Shown: positions 12,349-24,586 of the stretch, one piece after another | How positions within the stretch are numbered: position 1 is the first letter of the stretch | Layout of the letters: each line of letters begins with the position of its first letter | Origin: Angiostrongylus vasorum | Lineage: Eukaryota > Nematoda > Chromadorea > Rhabditida > Metastrongylidae | NCBI GenBank assembly: GCA_018806985.1 | Contig: JADANN010000423.1 | Span: 62,001 to 126,000 of the forward strand | Direction: 5' to 3' | Length of the DNA stretch: 64,000 nucleotides | The notes under the pieces: generated by a model | Database searches by the model: none | What the model was told of the DNA's origin: nothing | What the model saw: only the letters and a program-made list of their open reading frames with translations | Program-made: the position numbers and the translations under genes

Positions 12349-12477
12349 TTATTATCGAGTTTAGTCTGCTAAATACTCATTTCTGACAATCACAGGGAAG
12401 CAGAGACGGATCCGTGGTGATCTAGTATCAGTTTATCAAGCATGAAATGCGATGATTAACGCGGAGTTATAAATTAG

Positions 12478-12757
12478 AAAAGGATAAAGCTCTCGGCGTT
12501 GATCAATCCGTGGGGGGTGTGCCATGCTTCGACTTCATTAAACATCGTTTCGAGGTGATTGGATGCACATATGGCCTTTACAATGACTCGCGGTAGTCTG
12601 CCAATGTATCGGGCCAGTACTGTTATTCTCCCAGACCAGACAAGTCTGGTACCAATTTTCCGACCCCGGAGGGATAGAAGGCTTGGTGAGCCTGGGATGC
12701 GGAGATGTAACCTAGGTGTATTGCAGGGCTCCCCTAACCACTGTGTTACACCCAACC
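12478..12757 (-). mobile_element. tRNA-derived SINE, family A
   Basis: Reverse-strand copy about 130 bp from the previous copy; tail aaaggataaagctctcgg at its low-coordinate end and tRNA-like head at the other. Confidence 0.85.
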
Positions 12758-13082
12758 CTTGGATTAAACCATAGGGTGGAAAATCAGTGAGAATCGGTTC
12801 AGTTATCCATTATGTTTCCAAATAGCGACCACCATATTCGTCTGATTGGCGCCTTATTGCACTGAACTGAAGAGAACACAGCTTATGTGACAGCAGTACA
12901 TCATGCTTTATAACCCAATTTAAGACACTGATAACGACGCCTGACTTCCGTCGACTGCTGCACATTTCCCGACAACTACTGTAGTTGAAGAGTTTCGAAG
13001 TCGTTATAATTTTCCTGGGATGTGATCTTCTTGCGTCAAATCCCGTGGGTTGAGTCTTTTAACATCGGCACTGGTCAATAAT

Positions 13083-13830
13083 CGACTGTTTTCTTGATGA
13101 GCAAACACGAGATTGTTATTATAATATTCATTTATTCACAATAGCTCATGTCTCGGCGGTTTTGTTTTCTTCGGAGCTTGGAAGAGTCAAATTGGCACGC
13201 AATCCGCGCAATAAAACACTTTCGTAACCTCGCCAGATAAAAACTTAATACACACTTAAACACTCATCGTTGCTGTTTAGATCGTTCAGCTTACGCGAGG
13301 TTTTATTCGGCTGATATTTCGACATCTTCCTCTTCGTCAGAGCCCATGATCCGAGGCGACGATGGTCCACAGTGGTTCGTACCTCGATGTGGTGTTTTCG
13401 CTGTTGTATCGAGTCGAATCTTCTGACTATGTTGTCCTGATTATTCACACCGAGGCTAAATGAGAAATCGGTTTAGTTAATTACTCACTGTTTTATTCTT
13501 CATTAGTCCTCCAGTGATTACTGGGAACCAGTTGCACAGAATCTCACAGATTTTCTCACCCAGTTGGTGCGGCTGGTCTCCATTAATGACTGGAGGACTT
13601 ATAGAGAACGAAACGGTGAGTGTTTAAGGGAAGCTTTTCACTATGTGACTAAACATATATAAAGTTTTTCTCTTCATAGGTTATGAAATTGTTTGATTGA
13701 GTGGGTTGAGTGTCAGTTTAACTCTTCCGAGGTTTGGGGAAATTGAAAGCATTGGAGAAACATCAGCTATTGTGAATGGATAGATACTGTAACAATAACC
13801 GTATGCTTGCTCATCAAGAAAACAGTGAAC
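13083..13830. mobile_element. Palindromic PLE ends enclosing a second PLE-end motif
   Basis: Outer arms are complementary: actgttttcttgatgagcaa at 13087-13106 and its complement ttgctcatcaagaaaacagt near 13809-13828. The inner part (13290-13450) contains a separate PLE end with a hammerhead-like motif. No coding capacity remains. Confidence 0.6.
13310..13345 (-). ncRNA. Hammerhead-like motif with intact core bases
   Basis: On the minus strand GGCU / CUGACGA / variable helix II / GAAA / UAUC / AGCC. GGCU pairs with AGCC as helix I, the CUGANGA and GAAA core is intact, and AUAU could give a two-base-pair palindromic helix III with C as the cleavage base. Helix II is weak. Confidence 0.4.
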
Positions 13831-14444
13831 TGAATGGTTTTCCTCTTATTTTTTTAACTATAGTTTCGAATTTCAGTGCCTAATTTGACCTTAAGTCACG
13901 AGGATATGAGTTTTTAGATTGCCAATCGATAGCACTACATTGGGGCGCATGTACGCAGAAGTTAGAAGTGCACTACAACATACACACTTGGTGCTTGTCG
14001 GTACGGTCGCACGCCCAAAGATCATCAAACCTCCCATGCCTCCGGGTTTACATCAGTAGGCCCTACTAAGTTATTATAAAGACAAAACATGCATTCAACC
14101 ACGTATAGCTATGCCTATGGAGCCAAATGCATGGCGCGTCCCTAAGAGATTGATCAACATTAACCTATATTCTTTACTCTATTAACCTTACGTCTTCGGC
14201 TTCTGCACCATCCTTGAGCGGTCGGTTATTTGTTCACTTCAACTTTCATTTTATATACTGGGTTTAGATATCGTCTCCGAATCAACTATTACGAAGACAG
14301 AACATGGGTATCGTTGCTTAAGGTGTACTACCCTCGCATTCATGTCATGATGAAAACCTGGAAACATCCTTGAAAGGTTAAGTCAGGACTTCAGAGAAGA
14401 TTAGATTGCCTAACCAGCAGCAACATTACCTCTTAGAACATTAC

Positions 14445-14537
14445 CTCTGTGTAATAACTCCTCTTTGTGACTGATTGCTGTAGATAAACGTCGAATTATG
14501 ATGTGCAGTGGTGGTGGTTCCTCCTTACCAGGGTCAC
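14445..14537 (-). CDS. Possible single exon of an unidentified gene
   Basis: Acceptor attttag and donor GTAATG frame an open stretch with GKEEPPPLHIIIRRLSTAIS and HKEELLHR. It looks like protein sequence (helical, charged) but no family is recognised and no neighbouring exon could be joined. The donor is tandemly repeated (aggtaatgttctaagaggtaatgttg on the minus strand). Confidence 0.25.
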
Positions 14538-14874
14538 CTAAAATGAGAACCAAATCCAAACTGAGTTTGAGAATTTCTGTTGTTCCATAAAGCTTGGCTA
14601 TCCATATATCAGTTGTCAATTACGATAATGTACATTTGCCTAAACGCTCAGGATTGATTTTTTCCAGAAGGCGAATACAATTTGGTCCAGCTTTTCATAA
14701 CTCCATAATTATTATCGCCACTGTTCATTATCGAGTATGGTTTGTTCCTCGAGAACAAAACCTTCGAAAGAGTTATGCAGATTTTCCATGTCAAATTGAG
14801 AAAGTATGCATTTCACTCTCGAAGATGTGTAGATCGCACTTTTTTTATTATGCGTTTATTTCATTTCTATATTA

Positions 14875-15118
14875 TAAAGGATAAAGCTCTCGGCGTTGAC
14901 CAGTCCCCTAAAGGATGTGCCATGCATTCGACTTCATTAAGCATCGTTTGGAGGTGATTGAATTCATATCTGGCCTTTACTATGACTTGCGGTAGACAGG
15001 TCTGGTATCAATTTACTGATCCAGGAGGGATGGAAGATTTGGTGGGATCATGGGCGCGGGGACCGTTTCCATGTGTGTGTTGCAGTGCGCTCATGCGACC
15101 GCTGCGCTACACGCGCCC
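14875..15118 (-). mobile_element. tRNA-derived SINE, family A, internal deletion
   Basis: Tail and head regions match; the stretch holding the gtaggccaccg segment is partly missing. Confidence 0.75.
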
Positions 15119-15587
15119 TTATCTGTTATATAGTCCTTATCTATGTCTATATTATATGTACTATTATTTGTGTTTATCCAGTAAGTGATGATATGTAGGT
15201 TTACTTTTGAAGTGCAAAAGTCAAAATTACTTCCTAAACTGCTAATATTCATTGATTTACAACAGCATGAAACCGATGTACTCAAATTTTATTAGGGAGG
15301 ATTAGTAGCACGGATCGCCAGGGAATGTAATGTAGGAATTTGAGTTAAAATCTATCTTTTTGAAAGAATCTAGGTGCTCTTTCTCACATATTTGAAAACA
15401 TTTTTAGTCCGATCATCAGAATTGGGTTAGTATTCTTATCAGATTCACCCTTATCTTGACGAGTTTATCAGTTAAAACCAAAGCTAATGCTTATTGTGGG
15501 GAATGTTCCACGTACACAAAGGCCAAACTTCATATACGTCATTTGTTACATTTTGTTTTTTTATTTACTTAACGAGAGTTCACATAC

Positions 15588-15975
15588 ACTCCCAACGGTT
15601 TACCGCCTCATCGTGGCTGGCAGATGTTGCTGGGTGTCGGACTGCAATGTACAGCGAGGAAATCCATTGCCCCAGCAAGGTCTCCCAAGCATAGAAGGAG
15701 TCCGGCGTTTCCATCAGGAAGCCCAGCTAAGAGTAAACCAATATCAGGATTCACCACCGTCATGGTACCAAACTAGTCGCGTGATGGCAAATCTCCCTCT
15801 GATCCACAAGGGCGGCGACTGCGTGTGGTGTTGACGACCTGCAACAGACTTTGGCTAGGCTGACCTCGGGACTCCAGGGAACCGCAATGGCTAAACCAAC
15901 AAAACTCCGAAAAGATGGAAATTATTCTGGAGCCCGCACAACCATTGAAGGCGAGCAATCCAAGTATCCAAAAGT
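15588..15975 (+). repeat. Dispersed repeat, family C (untyped)
   Basis: Best-preserved copy with 9958-10345. It contains phrases such as gtttaccgcctcatcgtggc and actagtcgcgtgatggcaaa that recur in other copies. One frame reads like protein (MAKPTKLRKDGNYSGA in part), but no long ORF survives. Confidence 0.7.
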
Positions 15976-16123
15976 TCACATACTGTGCTGATCCAAACGC
16001 TTTTCTTTTATTCTCTTCGTTCTCTATCATCTATGAACAAGGAGGTGTTTCGATTTACGCTTCGGTTCGGCGACCATTTGAGGATTTTTTTGGTCTTCTT
16101 CGTTTAGTTACATCTTATTCGAG

Positions 16124-16350
16124 TTAATCTTCCTGTAACCCTGTGACAGTCGTGCTGTGGGATTCCCATGTCATCAACACCGACAGTCGGTAGCTTTTAT
16201 GGATTATACGGAACTTTCCCCCAAACAAATCTGGTAGTAATTTGTGAATTTTGGAGAGATGGGAGGCTGGGTGTGCTTGGGGAGGGTTTGAACCAGCGGT
16301 TCTGAGTGTATTATTGAAAAGCATCTCTATGACTGCGCTTGCCACATCAC
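16124..16350 (-). mobile_element. Diverged family A-like SINE
   Basis: Shares the order cggtagc...aatctggta...gagatgggaggc...ggtttgaaccagcgg with the reverse family A consensus. Heavily diverged. Confidence 0.45.
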
Positions 16351-16394
16351 ACATATATGTGGAATATACAAAATGGTAAATTGCCGTTTTATTA

Positions 16395-16640
16395 CATACA
16401 TTCGAGTGCGTTTAACAATCGTAAAGTCTTACTTGGTGAAATACAACCACAATGATGCTGGGATATTTGCAAAATTGTGAACCTCCGGTGCGCTTCGAAC
16501 CCACGGTCACCCCCTCTCCAGAGGGTTACGCCCTATGCACCACACCAACCGAAGCCCCCTGCTTTCCCTTCCTCTCAACCAGTTTTTTTCCCCTAACGGC
16601 GCTATTAGCAATTACCCGTCAACGGTAATGATCTGGAAAC
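16395..16640 (-). mobile_element. tRNA-derived SINE, family B
   Basis: Matches the family B layout: aatgatgctgggatatttgcaaaa, then on the minus strand a tRNA-like block with box B GTGGGTTCGAAGC (16494-16506) and a box A-like ttggtgtggtgcata region. Confidence 0.6.
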
Positions 16641-17309
16641 ACAAAGCGGTTCAGATTTTGAACGCAGTTGAGATAGGCTGCGGTCGAACTCACGATGTAT
16701 TAAGCTTCATTTGCTGCCTTTTTCTTTTTTCCGAGGAAGGGTGCGATGTGAGGCAATTAGTTAAAATACGGCTATATAACATTGCCTCAATAACTGAAGT
16801 TATGGAATTCGCCGGAACTTTAACGAACAACCATTGGAATGTATGTTAACAACTTTATATCAGTTTGAAGGACATGATATCGTATAAGTTGAGCAGTCAT
16901 CGTTTACATGATCGCACTGAAAAGGGAATTTTTTATGAAGATTTGCGAAATTTATCAGATTTGTGTAGATAATCAAATGCATCGTCTCCCTCCACTGCTG
17001 TCAACATCAGGGGTTTTTTTCACTCCTTTATCAGATCAATGTAGTAGTTGGTTGTACCTGCACTATCACTTAAGCACCACTGGAAACAATAGCCGCTATT
17101 AAGCTTCTGCTCTTAGTAGATAACAAACACAATCTACTAAGAACCGAAGGAGAAAGAACTCGAACTGTAGATGACAAGTGGTTAGTTTCTGGTAAAAAGT
17201 ATAAAATAAAGGGCCAAAGTGTTCGAAGCAGCTAAATCCTCCAGTAATGCTCCATGAGATATATAAACTATGTTTTTTTTGCCATATCTTAGAACAAATT
17301 TGGCGCTGA

Positions 17310-17430
17310 TTCACTCACCACGCTTGGATGAGTTCACCTGTAGCGCGGGATTGAACCAAAGACCATATGTGCAGGGCAGATCACCGCTAACCACTGTGTC
17401 ATATGTGTACCTTCTTTTTAATGGTAAAAA
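17310..17430 (-). mobile_element. tRNA-like head of a diverged SINE
   Basis: Reverse strand reads gacacagtggttagcggtgatc...ggtctttggttcaatcccgcgc, i.e. box A- and box B-like elements at tRNA spacing. No body recognised. Confidence 0.45.
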
Positions 17431-18177
17431 CGAAGAATGGATCGTTCTTAAGTAATAAATTTGCGTTACTATCACTGAAAAATCTATGATGTCGCAAATA
17501 ACACAACTAGTACTATTCTATGTTATTTCTATAAAATCTCAGAAAGAAAGTTCTTGGAACCGTCGCATTATTCTGCCGGAATTTGGCTTGTTTATTGAAG
17601 ATATAGTTCCAACTAGAGTACAATTGTCGTTATTATCTACCACATATATTTAGCTTATAAATAGTTTTTTTGGTGCGGTTTGTAAGAAATCTTGGTGGTG
17701 ACTAGGAGAGTTGGAAGGAAATCTATGATATCATTATCGACTCATCGATAAACTGCAGATGATTCCTAATGATTTCACGACTATTTACTTAACGATTAAA
17801 GGTAACCAAAAAAACAACAAGATTCATCGACCGTATTAAAGAAAACGTTACTAAATACTTAGCAGTGTTCTGACAATCTTACGAGTCCTTTTCATAACGT
17901 GTAGAGAACTCATATGCTGATTTGTGGTACACCTTTCCATTGAAATTTCAACTATGCAGAAGGGCTTCTTCCTATGGAAGTTTCATTGCAGTTCATTTAG
18001 AAGTGACTGTTTTCGTTTATGTCATTTATTGCTTTCAAAAATAGCACGACGCAGAAAGGATCTCATAGCCTTTATTTTCGGTAGAAAATTCCTCCTGATG
18101 CTTTTTTTTCCGTTCTGTAAAGACGATATAGCTATGATCCACAAACGCTAACTAATATAATCGATATATCATAGCTG

Positions 18178-18430
18178 GGATTGATGAGCAAGGAACGCCT
18201 TGTGCGCTTCGAACCCACGATTACGCTTCCAATGGCTCTCGTATTATCTATATCTATATCTATCCATTGCGCCAGTGAGACCCTTGCTTTGGCTTTCTCT
18301 AAGTCAGTTCTTTTTAGCCTAGTAGTGCTTCTCGTCAACGGGAGTGATGTACAGAGTGCAAATCGATATTGAACCCAGTTAAGTTGAAGCTGCAATCGAA
18401 ATCACATTGCTTAACTTTTTTATTTACTGT
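18178..18430 (-). mobile_element. tRNA-derived SINE, family B, diverged
   Basis: Contains gcgcttcgaacccacgatta (reverse box B), then the family body cgtcaacgggagtgat...gaacccagttaagttgaagctgcaatcgaaatcaca, shared with the copies at 58292-59044 and 31384-31650. Confidence 0.6.
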
Positions 18431-20262
18431 TCTATGTGGTTCCGAGTGTTGCTCTTTTTCTCACACCGTTGTGGTTTTATTTCATCTAATACGCTGTCAT
18501 GAAGGAAAAATAGTGGGCTGCAAATAAAGGCTAAACATTGTTGTTTGGTGCTTTTGACTACAGTAATTAGAGAATCATTGTGAAGGTTGTAATATATCAG
18601 GAAAATCCGAATATGAAGCAATAATGAAGTGATCCAAATCAATTCTAGAAAAATCTCATTTTCTTAGATGTTAGGTTTCTACTAGCATTTTTCATTAGAA
18701 GAAAAGAAGGCATGTAGATGATGTTTAGGTGGCCAGGTGGAGAGATGTGACTTATTCTTCCTTAGTGACCCGTCTACCGGTTGCGATAACATCTTGGGTC
18801 GTTGTTCACTCTCATACCTTCCACTTCGTCAATTGCTATGCGCGTTTCTCCACTGTTTTTTTTTCTTTTCTGAGCACTTCCGTAATTCTTTCTGATATCG
18901 ACTTAGTCTCTGTGTTGATTTCTTTTCTACAGAAAGTAGTAGGTTTTATGTTGAGTAAGTTCTTTCTAAAACAATCGCATTGTTATTATTATCGTTAGTA
19001 TTAGTCGACTTCTCTCCCAGCTGAGTGAGACCGTAATTCCTCTGGAGTTGTCAGATTAGTGCTATACTTGCCTGGAAAAACTCTTACCATTCGACAAAGG
19101 CAGGTAACTGGCCGTGGTGAGGATTTAGGTATAGATGTAGTAGAGCTATACCACGATTCCATGGACGATCAACTAGATCAGCATTGTACAGCATTTACGA
19201 ACAAGACAATGTCCTCAGGTGGTACGCGAACCCATTCGCTGATTCGAAGACCTTCGTGTGTGATGGATAGCAGTTGACGGGCCGAATAAGGGTACGCTGC
19301 GATCCGTACAGTGTGAAGATGGTGATCGTAGAAATAAAACTAGACACTGTTGTTACTTACTATTAATGTTATTTAAGTCTGATTTGTACACTGCGTCATT
19401 CTTATTCAATACAATGTTGTCAGATTAGCAATCGTTCTTTAGAGTTTTGTTCAGCATTAACTGAGTACGACTTAAAACTACCAAGCTTCTTATTTGTGAC
19501 ATTCTTATTCGAGTGGTAGACGTTGTTTTTTGTGAGGGTCTAATTTGTTAATGTCTCCTTTTAACAACTTGACTCCAAAATATCAGATGAGTTAAGACTT
19601 CTACCAGATAATCACTCTATTCGTCCTCCAAATAAACATCCGACAACGGAGTAGGCTAGTTCTTCTACTGGTTGTTCTATATTAGAAAAGGGAAAGCGAA
19701 GGGAAAAAACTACCTTGCAGATCTTCACAGTACAAGTTTGTGATGTTTGAACAGAAAAAGTAAGTGGTGTTACTTTTTTCTATAAGGAAAGTAGCATCAT
19801 TCATTTCGTGACGTGTACATTCCAGACGAAAGTCGATACAATTCCTGTCTTTACAGTTTGCTGAATAACTTTTCTAGACAACTTTTGGTATTGGTGTATT
19901 ATATTTGGGTCTTCTTTTCTAGAGAACCGCTACCATATTGCACATGGTGGGATCGTTTTTTCATCATAGGAGTGCTTTTGCACACGCTTTTTTTCATCGC
20001 TCCACTTCCAACTTTTTTAAAACCAACAGAATATTTGGAGTTTTAATAACAAGACAATGAAAGGCGAACAGGTAAGTTTGCCTTTCGTGCCGTAGAGTAA
20101 TTCCATTTGATTGGTTATTCTTCTTCCTCGTGCAAAGGTGGTGGTCATGATGGTAGTCGTGGGCGACATATTTAAGGTCAGTTAGCAAAGAGGATAGCAA
20201 TATTTCGAAACCGACTTTCTTTTCACCTTGGTATGACTAATCAATATGTATTCTTTTTTTTG
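18431..20262. other. No supported gene
   Basis: Short open frames only, without splice context or recognisable products. Confidence 0.4.
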
Positions 20263-20299
20263 ATAAGTTTACACAAGGTTGACGTACAATCTTTATTCT

Positions 20300-20335
20300 G
20301 GCTAACGTTTCGACATCTTCGTCTTCATGAGAGCC
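20300..20335 (-). ncRNA. Hammerhead-like motif, one core base changed
   Basis: Minus strand: GGCU, CUCAUGA (G5 changed to C), helix II GACG/UGUC, GAAA, CGUU, AGCC. Four-base-pair helix I kept; the core change should inactivate it. Confidence 0.45.
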
Positions 20336-20357
20336 GATGAAGGCAATGAGATCGTCC

Positions 20358-20392
20358 GCTCTGATGAAGACAATGACGTCGAAACGTTAGCC
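20358..20392 (+). ncRNA. Hammerhead ribozyme-like motif, best preserved copy
   Basis: Reads gct - CTGATGA - agacaatgacgtc - GAAA - CGTT - agc. Helix I is GCU/AGC, the catalytic core CUGAUGA and GAAA is exact, helix II can form GAC/GUC, and the self-complementary ACGU would make helix III only between two molecules. The predicted cut is after U at 20388. This is the minimal, short-helix-III type known from Penelope-like elements. Activity is inferred, not shown. Confidence 0.6.
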
Positions 20393-20592
20393 GAAAATAA
20401 ATCTACCTCGTGTAAGCTTATCAAAGAAAGAATACATAGTACATAATACTGCAGAATACATATTTAAGTTTCTTTCCTGATGTTATTCCTTTAGAAAAAT
20501 GAGTTTACATTACTTAGACACTAGACCACTAGGATAGATCATCTTCATGTGTTTTTCGCCTATCAGCACTTTATCAGTTTAATTTGTTTATT

Positions 20593-20822
20593 TATATGAT
20601 ATTGTGAACCAACGTTGTTGAGCTGATCCTCGGTTGGTATAAGTTTTCTCGTTGTTGTTGTTGTTGTTGTCGTTGTTGTTGTTGTTGCTGTTGTTCTCAT
20701 AACACTACAGAATACGCACTTGAGGCTGTCTTGTTTTCGACAACGACAACGAAAGCCTACGCCAACCTCGCATCAGCTCAACAAGATCAGTTTATAAGTT
20801 CATATAAATAAATATGTCAACT
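20593..20822. mobile_element. Palindromic PLE-type ends with CAA/GTT repeats
   Basis: Left part ttgttgagctgat...gttggta...(GTT)n; right part ...cgacaacgacaacgaaagcc...ccaacctcgcatcagctcaacaa. The (GTT)n / (CAA)n blocks and the aataaatat terminus match the ends of the palindromic PLE at 23445-27870. Confidence 0.55.
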
Positions 20823-21867
20823 ATTTCTGGCGAGATCTGTAGAAAGTCGGTCTTTTTTAGTTTAATTTTTGTTTTGTGAAAGTTATCCATGGAAATAGTT
20901 GAACTCGTGTTCGGTTGCAACTTGTTGTCTTCTTTCACCAGCACGATGAATGCCGTTCGTCCTTGATTCTTTCTGAAAACTACAGCTAACTGGGCTTCGA
21001 CGTTCTCATGTCGTTACAGTAGGCACTTACCTTTTGGATCGCAGGAAATTCGCTGTATTGCAACTCGGATTTTTTCCGATACGACAGCGATCACTGTAAT
21101 TACAACGAATCCTGTAATTAGTGGATCGACTGCTCAAGGACGATGTAGCTAGTCTAGTCTCCCGTTTGCATTATCGATGAACATATCAAACCAGGTAATC
21201 GTAGTTATCAATTGAAGACGTTCACGTCTTTCTGATATTTATTAAAACATTGTTTGCTTCATCTGTTGTTACCCCTCGTCTACTAACTCGTCTATGATAT
21301 CATCTGGCTTCCAAAGACGTGAGATAATAAATGCAAAGCGTTTTCACCCCTTAAATATTGAAAACATGAAATTCAACTTGATATTATATAGATAGGTACC
21401 AGTTCATGCTCACATCGCTCAATCGTCCAGTAGGAGATAAATTCGATCTTTGACGATGATTGAGATGGATATGTTGTTCTACACTTCTCAGTTGAATAGC
21501 ATAGCATTCAGAGAACAACTGAATCGAATGAATGAACGCTGAATTTCGTTATCCACTAATTGGCCAGGGAGTTTCGATGCTGCCTTCCACCTATTATTCA
21601 GTTATTCTCTCGAGTTCCTGGCTTTTCGTTCAGTTCATTAAACGCAACAGGAATTCTTAACACCTGGTATTCTTAGCTTGAGTCCCAGTTGTCGATCCAG
21701 TCTCCATCATATCAGAAGTTTTTCATTACCTGACCATTAATCAATTTATTTGTAACTTTGCCCATTTCCTTGCTTTCATTTTCTTTCGTTATTCCATTTC
21801 GTTGACTCTCTTATAAAAGATGACTATACTTCTGGGAAACCAAAACGTTTAAAAAATTTTTTTTTAC
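20823..21867. other. No feature recognised
   Basis: AT-rich, no convincing ORF, splice-flanked exon or known repeat. Confidence 0.4.
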
Positions 21868-22027
21868 TAATATTTATGCCTGTTTTTCTAATTTCGTTCT
21901 CTGATGCGTTTTGGGGATGAATAAAGGGAATGTCAGGTTCTGTAAAATTGTACGGATACCTCAAACCACCTTTCATGCATGTATGGCAAGGGAACAAGAA
22001 TCCGTATCTTGGTCGCGCAGTGTGGTA
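21868..22027 (-). CDS. Possible exon of an unidentified secreted protein
   Basis: Open between a cttaag acceptor and a GTAAAA donor. Contains YGFLFPCHTCMKGGLRYPYN and sequons NFT and NAS. The composition is protein-like, but no family or flanking exon is recognised. Confidence 0.25.
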
Positions 22028-23440
22028 CTTAAGTGGCAAAATTTAGAAAGTTTTACGATTGAAGTCCTCAGTTGAAGACGGTGTTAGGATAGTTTTGATT
22101 AGACTACGTCAAACGTAAGGTCGTAATCAACAAAAGCTTAAAGATAAGGATACTCATGGACGTTTTATCTCTTTAGCAACACTTTCAGCCTAGAGATATT
22201 CCCAGTGAATTTTTGTGATTTTAGCAATGCTTTGAACAGAGTGGTATTCCTGTTGGCCTTTCATGACCTTAATCGAACACTGGTCTGGTCGAGTAGAGTG
22301 TACTATCAGTGGACTTTTATATCCATAGCAACGCTTTAAGCGTAAGCCAAGCAGGGGACATTATGTTGGAGGCCGGCTTGCCTAGTTGTTGTATTTCCTT
22401 TCATGTCCTCGATGTGTGTAATAGGAAAATGTTTGACTGGATCGTTCACGAAATCGACAGAATGATAATTACGGAAGTTTTATGTATTAATTTCCTTTCT
22501 CACAGTTCAATAATGTTTCTTTTTAGAAGATTTAAGAAGTCATATCGGTTGCGACTCTCGTTTTTGTTGATGGAGTGTAGTTTAGCTTCTGTCCAACTAG
22601 TTCCCTGTTTGTTGCCTTGTGGTACGAAGTTTTTTGATTCGTTTTCGTTGTCCAGCTGTAGTAACTGCAGAACGTTCTCGAAGGTTCGGAACTGCGTCCA
22701 CTGTCTCCTTACGCTGCTTCTTCTTGCAAAGATCTTCTGCAAACTAAGTGTGCTACACTTCTGTATCTGCCGTTGAGAAACTAATGAGTATTGGCCCCAG
22801 CTTTGAAGTCCTCTGTTGAAGAACTTCTAGAGTTCAAACGGATCTATCCGATCTGTTCGACGTTATTTAATGTGAGGATTTTATTCAGGACGATTTCTTC
22901 GTCAGAAAATCGAATTTTTCTCTCCGTCAATGGAAACTCTTCAGTTTGTAGCTAAATTGGAAGAAGAATTAATCTAATTTACTACAAAAGGAAGATACTA
23001 AATAAGTATCAAGTGAGTATTATGTTCTCCTTATGAAAATCCTGCATAGCGATGTGCCATTTAGTGGAAAGGCGAAAATGTTTCCCCTCTCTAGAATAAA
23101 GTGTTTTCATCAAGGAAACGTAAGATAAGCAAGAATACATAAATTTACCGAATGTTACCGTTGAGACCTCCTAACTCGACTTATTTTGTTTTGTTTTCCT
23201 CTTCGTTTGCTAAAATCCCGTTTAAACCTGGAACAACTTGTTAAGCTTATTCGTTACGGCGCAATACATCGAAATAATCGTAACGAGACCTCATCAGCAG
23301 TACATTTTTGAGAGTAGAATTCTCTAAGATTCTTTCCTCCTAAGATTCAGACCTCAGACTCTTACATTAGAGAGAACCTAATCTAAGAGTCTGAGATCTG
23401 AGGTAACTCAAAAGACCGACTTTCTATGAACCTCGGCATA
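22028..23440. other. No supported gene; one basic-rich open stretch
   Basis: Overlapping frames at 22500-22776 on both strands are open. One minus-strand frame is very Lys/Arg-rich (KDLCKKKQRKETVDAVPNLR) and could be a short exon, but splice borders are poor. Confidence 0.3.
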
Positions 23441-23552
23441 GATAGTTGATATATTTATTTGTATGATCGTATAAACTGATCTTCTTCAGCTTATGTGAGG
23501 TTGGTATGGGTCTTCGCTGTCGTTGTCGTTGTTGTTGGTGTTGTTGGTCGAT

Positions 23553-23588
23553 GGCTGACATTTCGGCGATTTCGCCTTCCTGAGAGCC
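23553..23588 (-). ncRNA. Hammerhead-like motif of the left PLE arm, core changed
   Basis: Minus strand GGCU, CUCAGGA (G5 to C), helix II GGCG-AAAU-CGCC, GAAA, UGUC, AGCC. Helices I and II kept; core damaged. Confidence 0.45.
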
Positions 23589-24550
23589 TGGACGTATTTT
23601 ATAAAAGAATACTTTAATTTTTCGGTGGGAAAAAACGATAAAGTATTATTGAAGATCAAAGTTTTAAATAGACGCCATATTAAAGAGAAAGGCTACTCAC
23701 CGTGATGTTACGAGTGGGACTGGCCCACGCGTTGTTCAAGTGGGGCCGCGAGCGAGACACCACTCAGGGGTCAAAATATCATTTTGAAATAGCGCGCCAG
23801 GTCACGTGTGATAGTGGGGCATTCGTCTTTCCGGCTCATCTTTGGATTTTTGAAATTTCTCCAAAACGCCTTAAGAGTTTTGCGCGTTGATGTTTTCGAT
23901 TCCTGCGTTGGGATCCTCACAGTCACTTCAAAATCATCGCCCTTGTGCTTTTTGTGTCCTATGCGTACTTAGAGCAGTGTTTTGACGACCTTTAACTTTT
24001 CCCATCTAGATGTTCTTTTATGCGGACACAAAGTGGTCTGCTCGTTTCCCCAATATATTCCTCACTGCATGCGTTACATGAGATCAAGTACATTATACCT
24101 GAACTCATGCAATCCCCCGTCTCTCCCGTTAAGACAGACCATACAGTTTTCTGAGCTGCACAAACGATCATCGAGACGGTTGCGAACTAACTGACGGCGT
24201 AGGGTATTGGTTGAAGTGACTGTGCGGATCCCAGCGCAGGAATCGAAAACATCAACGCGCAAAACTCTTGAGGAGTTTCGGATAAATTTCAAAAATCCAA
24301 AGATGAACCGGAAAGACGAATGCCTCACTGTCACACGTGACCTGGCGCCCTATTTCAAAATGATATTTTGACCCCTGAGTGTGCCTCGCTCGCGCCTCCA
24401 CGTGAACAACGCGTAGGCCAGTCCCACTGGCAACATCACGAGTAGTCTTTCTGTTCAATATGGCGTCTATTTAAAAGTTTGCTCTTCATTAATACTTTGG
24501 CCTTTTTTTTCCACCGAATAATTAAAGTATTCTTATATAAAATACGTCCA

Positions 24551-24586
24551 GGCTCTGAGGAAGGCGAAATCGCCGAAACATTAGCG
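24551..24586 (+). ncRNA. Hammerhead-like motif of the right PLE arm
   Basis: Plus strand GGCU, CUGAGGA (fits CUGANGA), helix II GGCG-AAAU-CGCC, GAAA, CAUU, AGC. Core intact; the helix III palindrome ACGU is changed to ACAU. Confidence 0.5.

Larger units (their letters stand above)
20263..20424. mobile_element. Compact palindrome of two PLE ends
   Basis: Arms gataagtttacac (20263 on) and its counterpart gtgtaagcttatc (about 20412-20424) enclose two hammerhead-like motifs in opposite orientation (20300-20335 minus, 20358-20392 plus) with about 22 bp between them. Confidence 0.65.

Noticed and set aside
20641..20700. CRISPR-like or regulatory GTT repeat array
   Set aside because: Simple trinucleotide repeat matching the (CAA)n stretch of PLE ends; no spacers, and the genome is eukaryotic.
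22309..22776. 155-codon plus-strand frame
   Set aside because: Low-complexity Leu/Cys/Phe-rich reading opposite a more protein-like minus-strand stretch; no start context or family.
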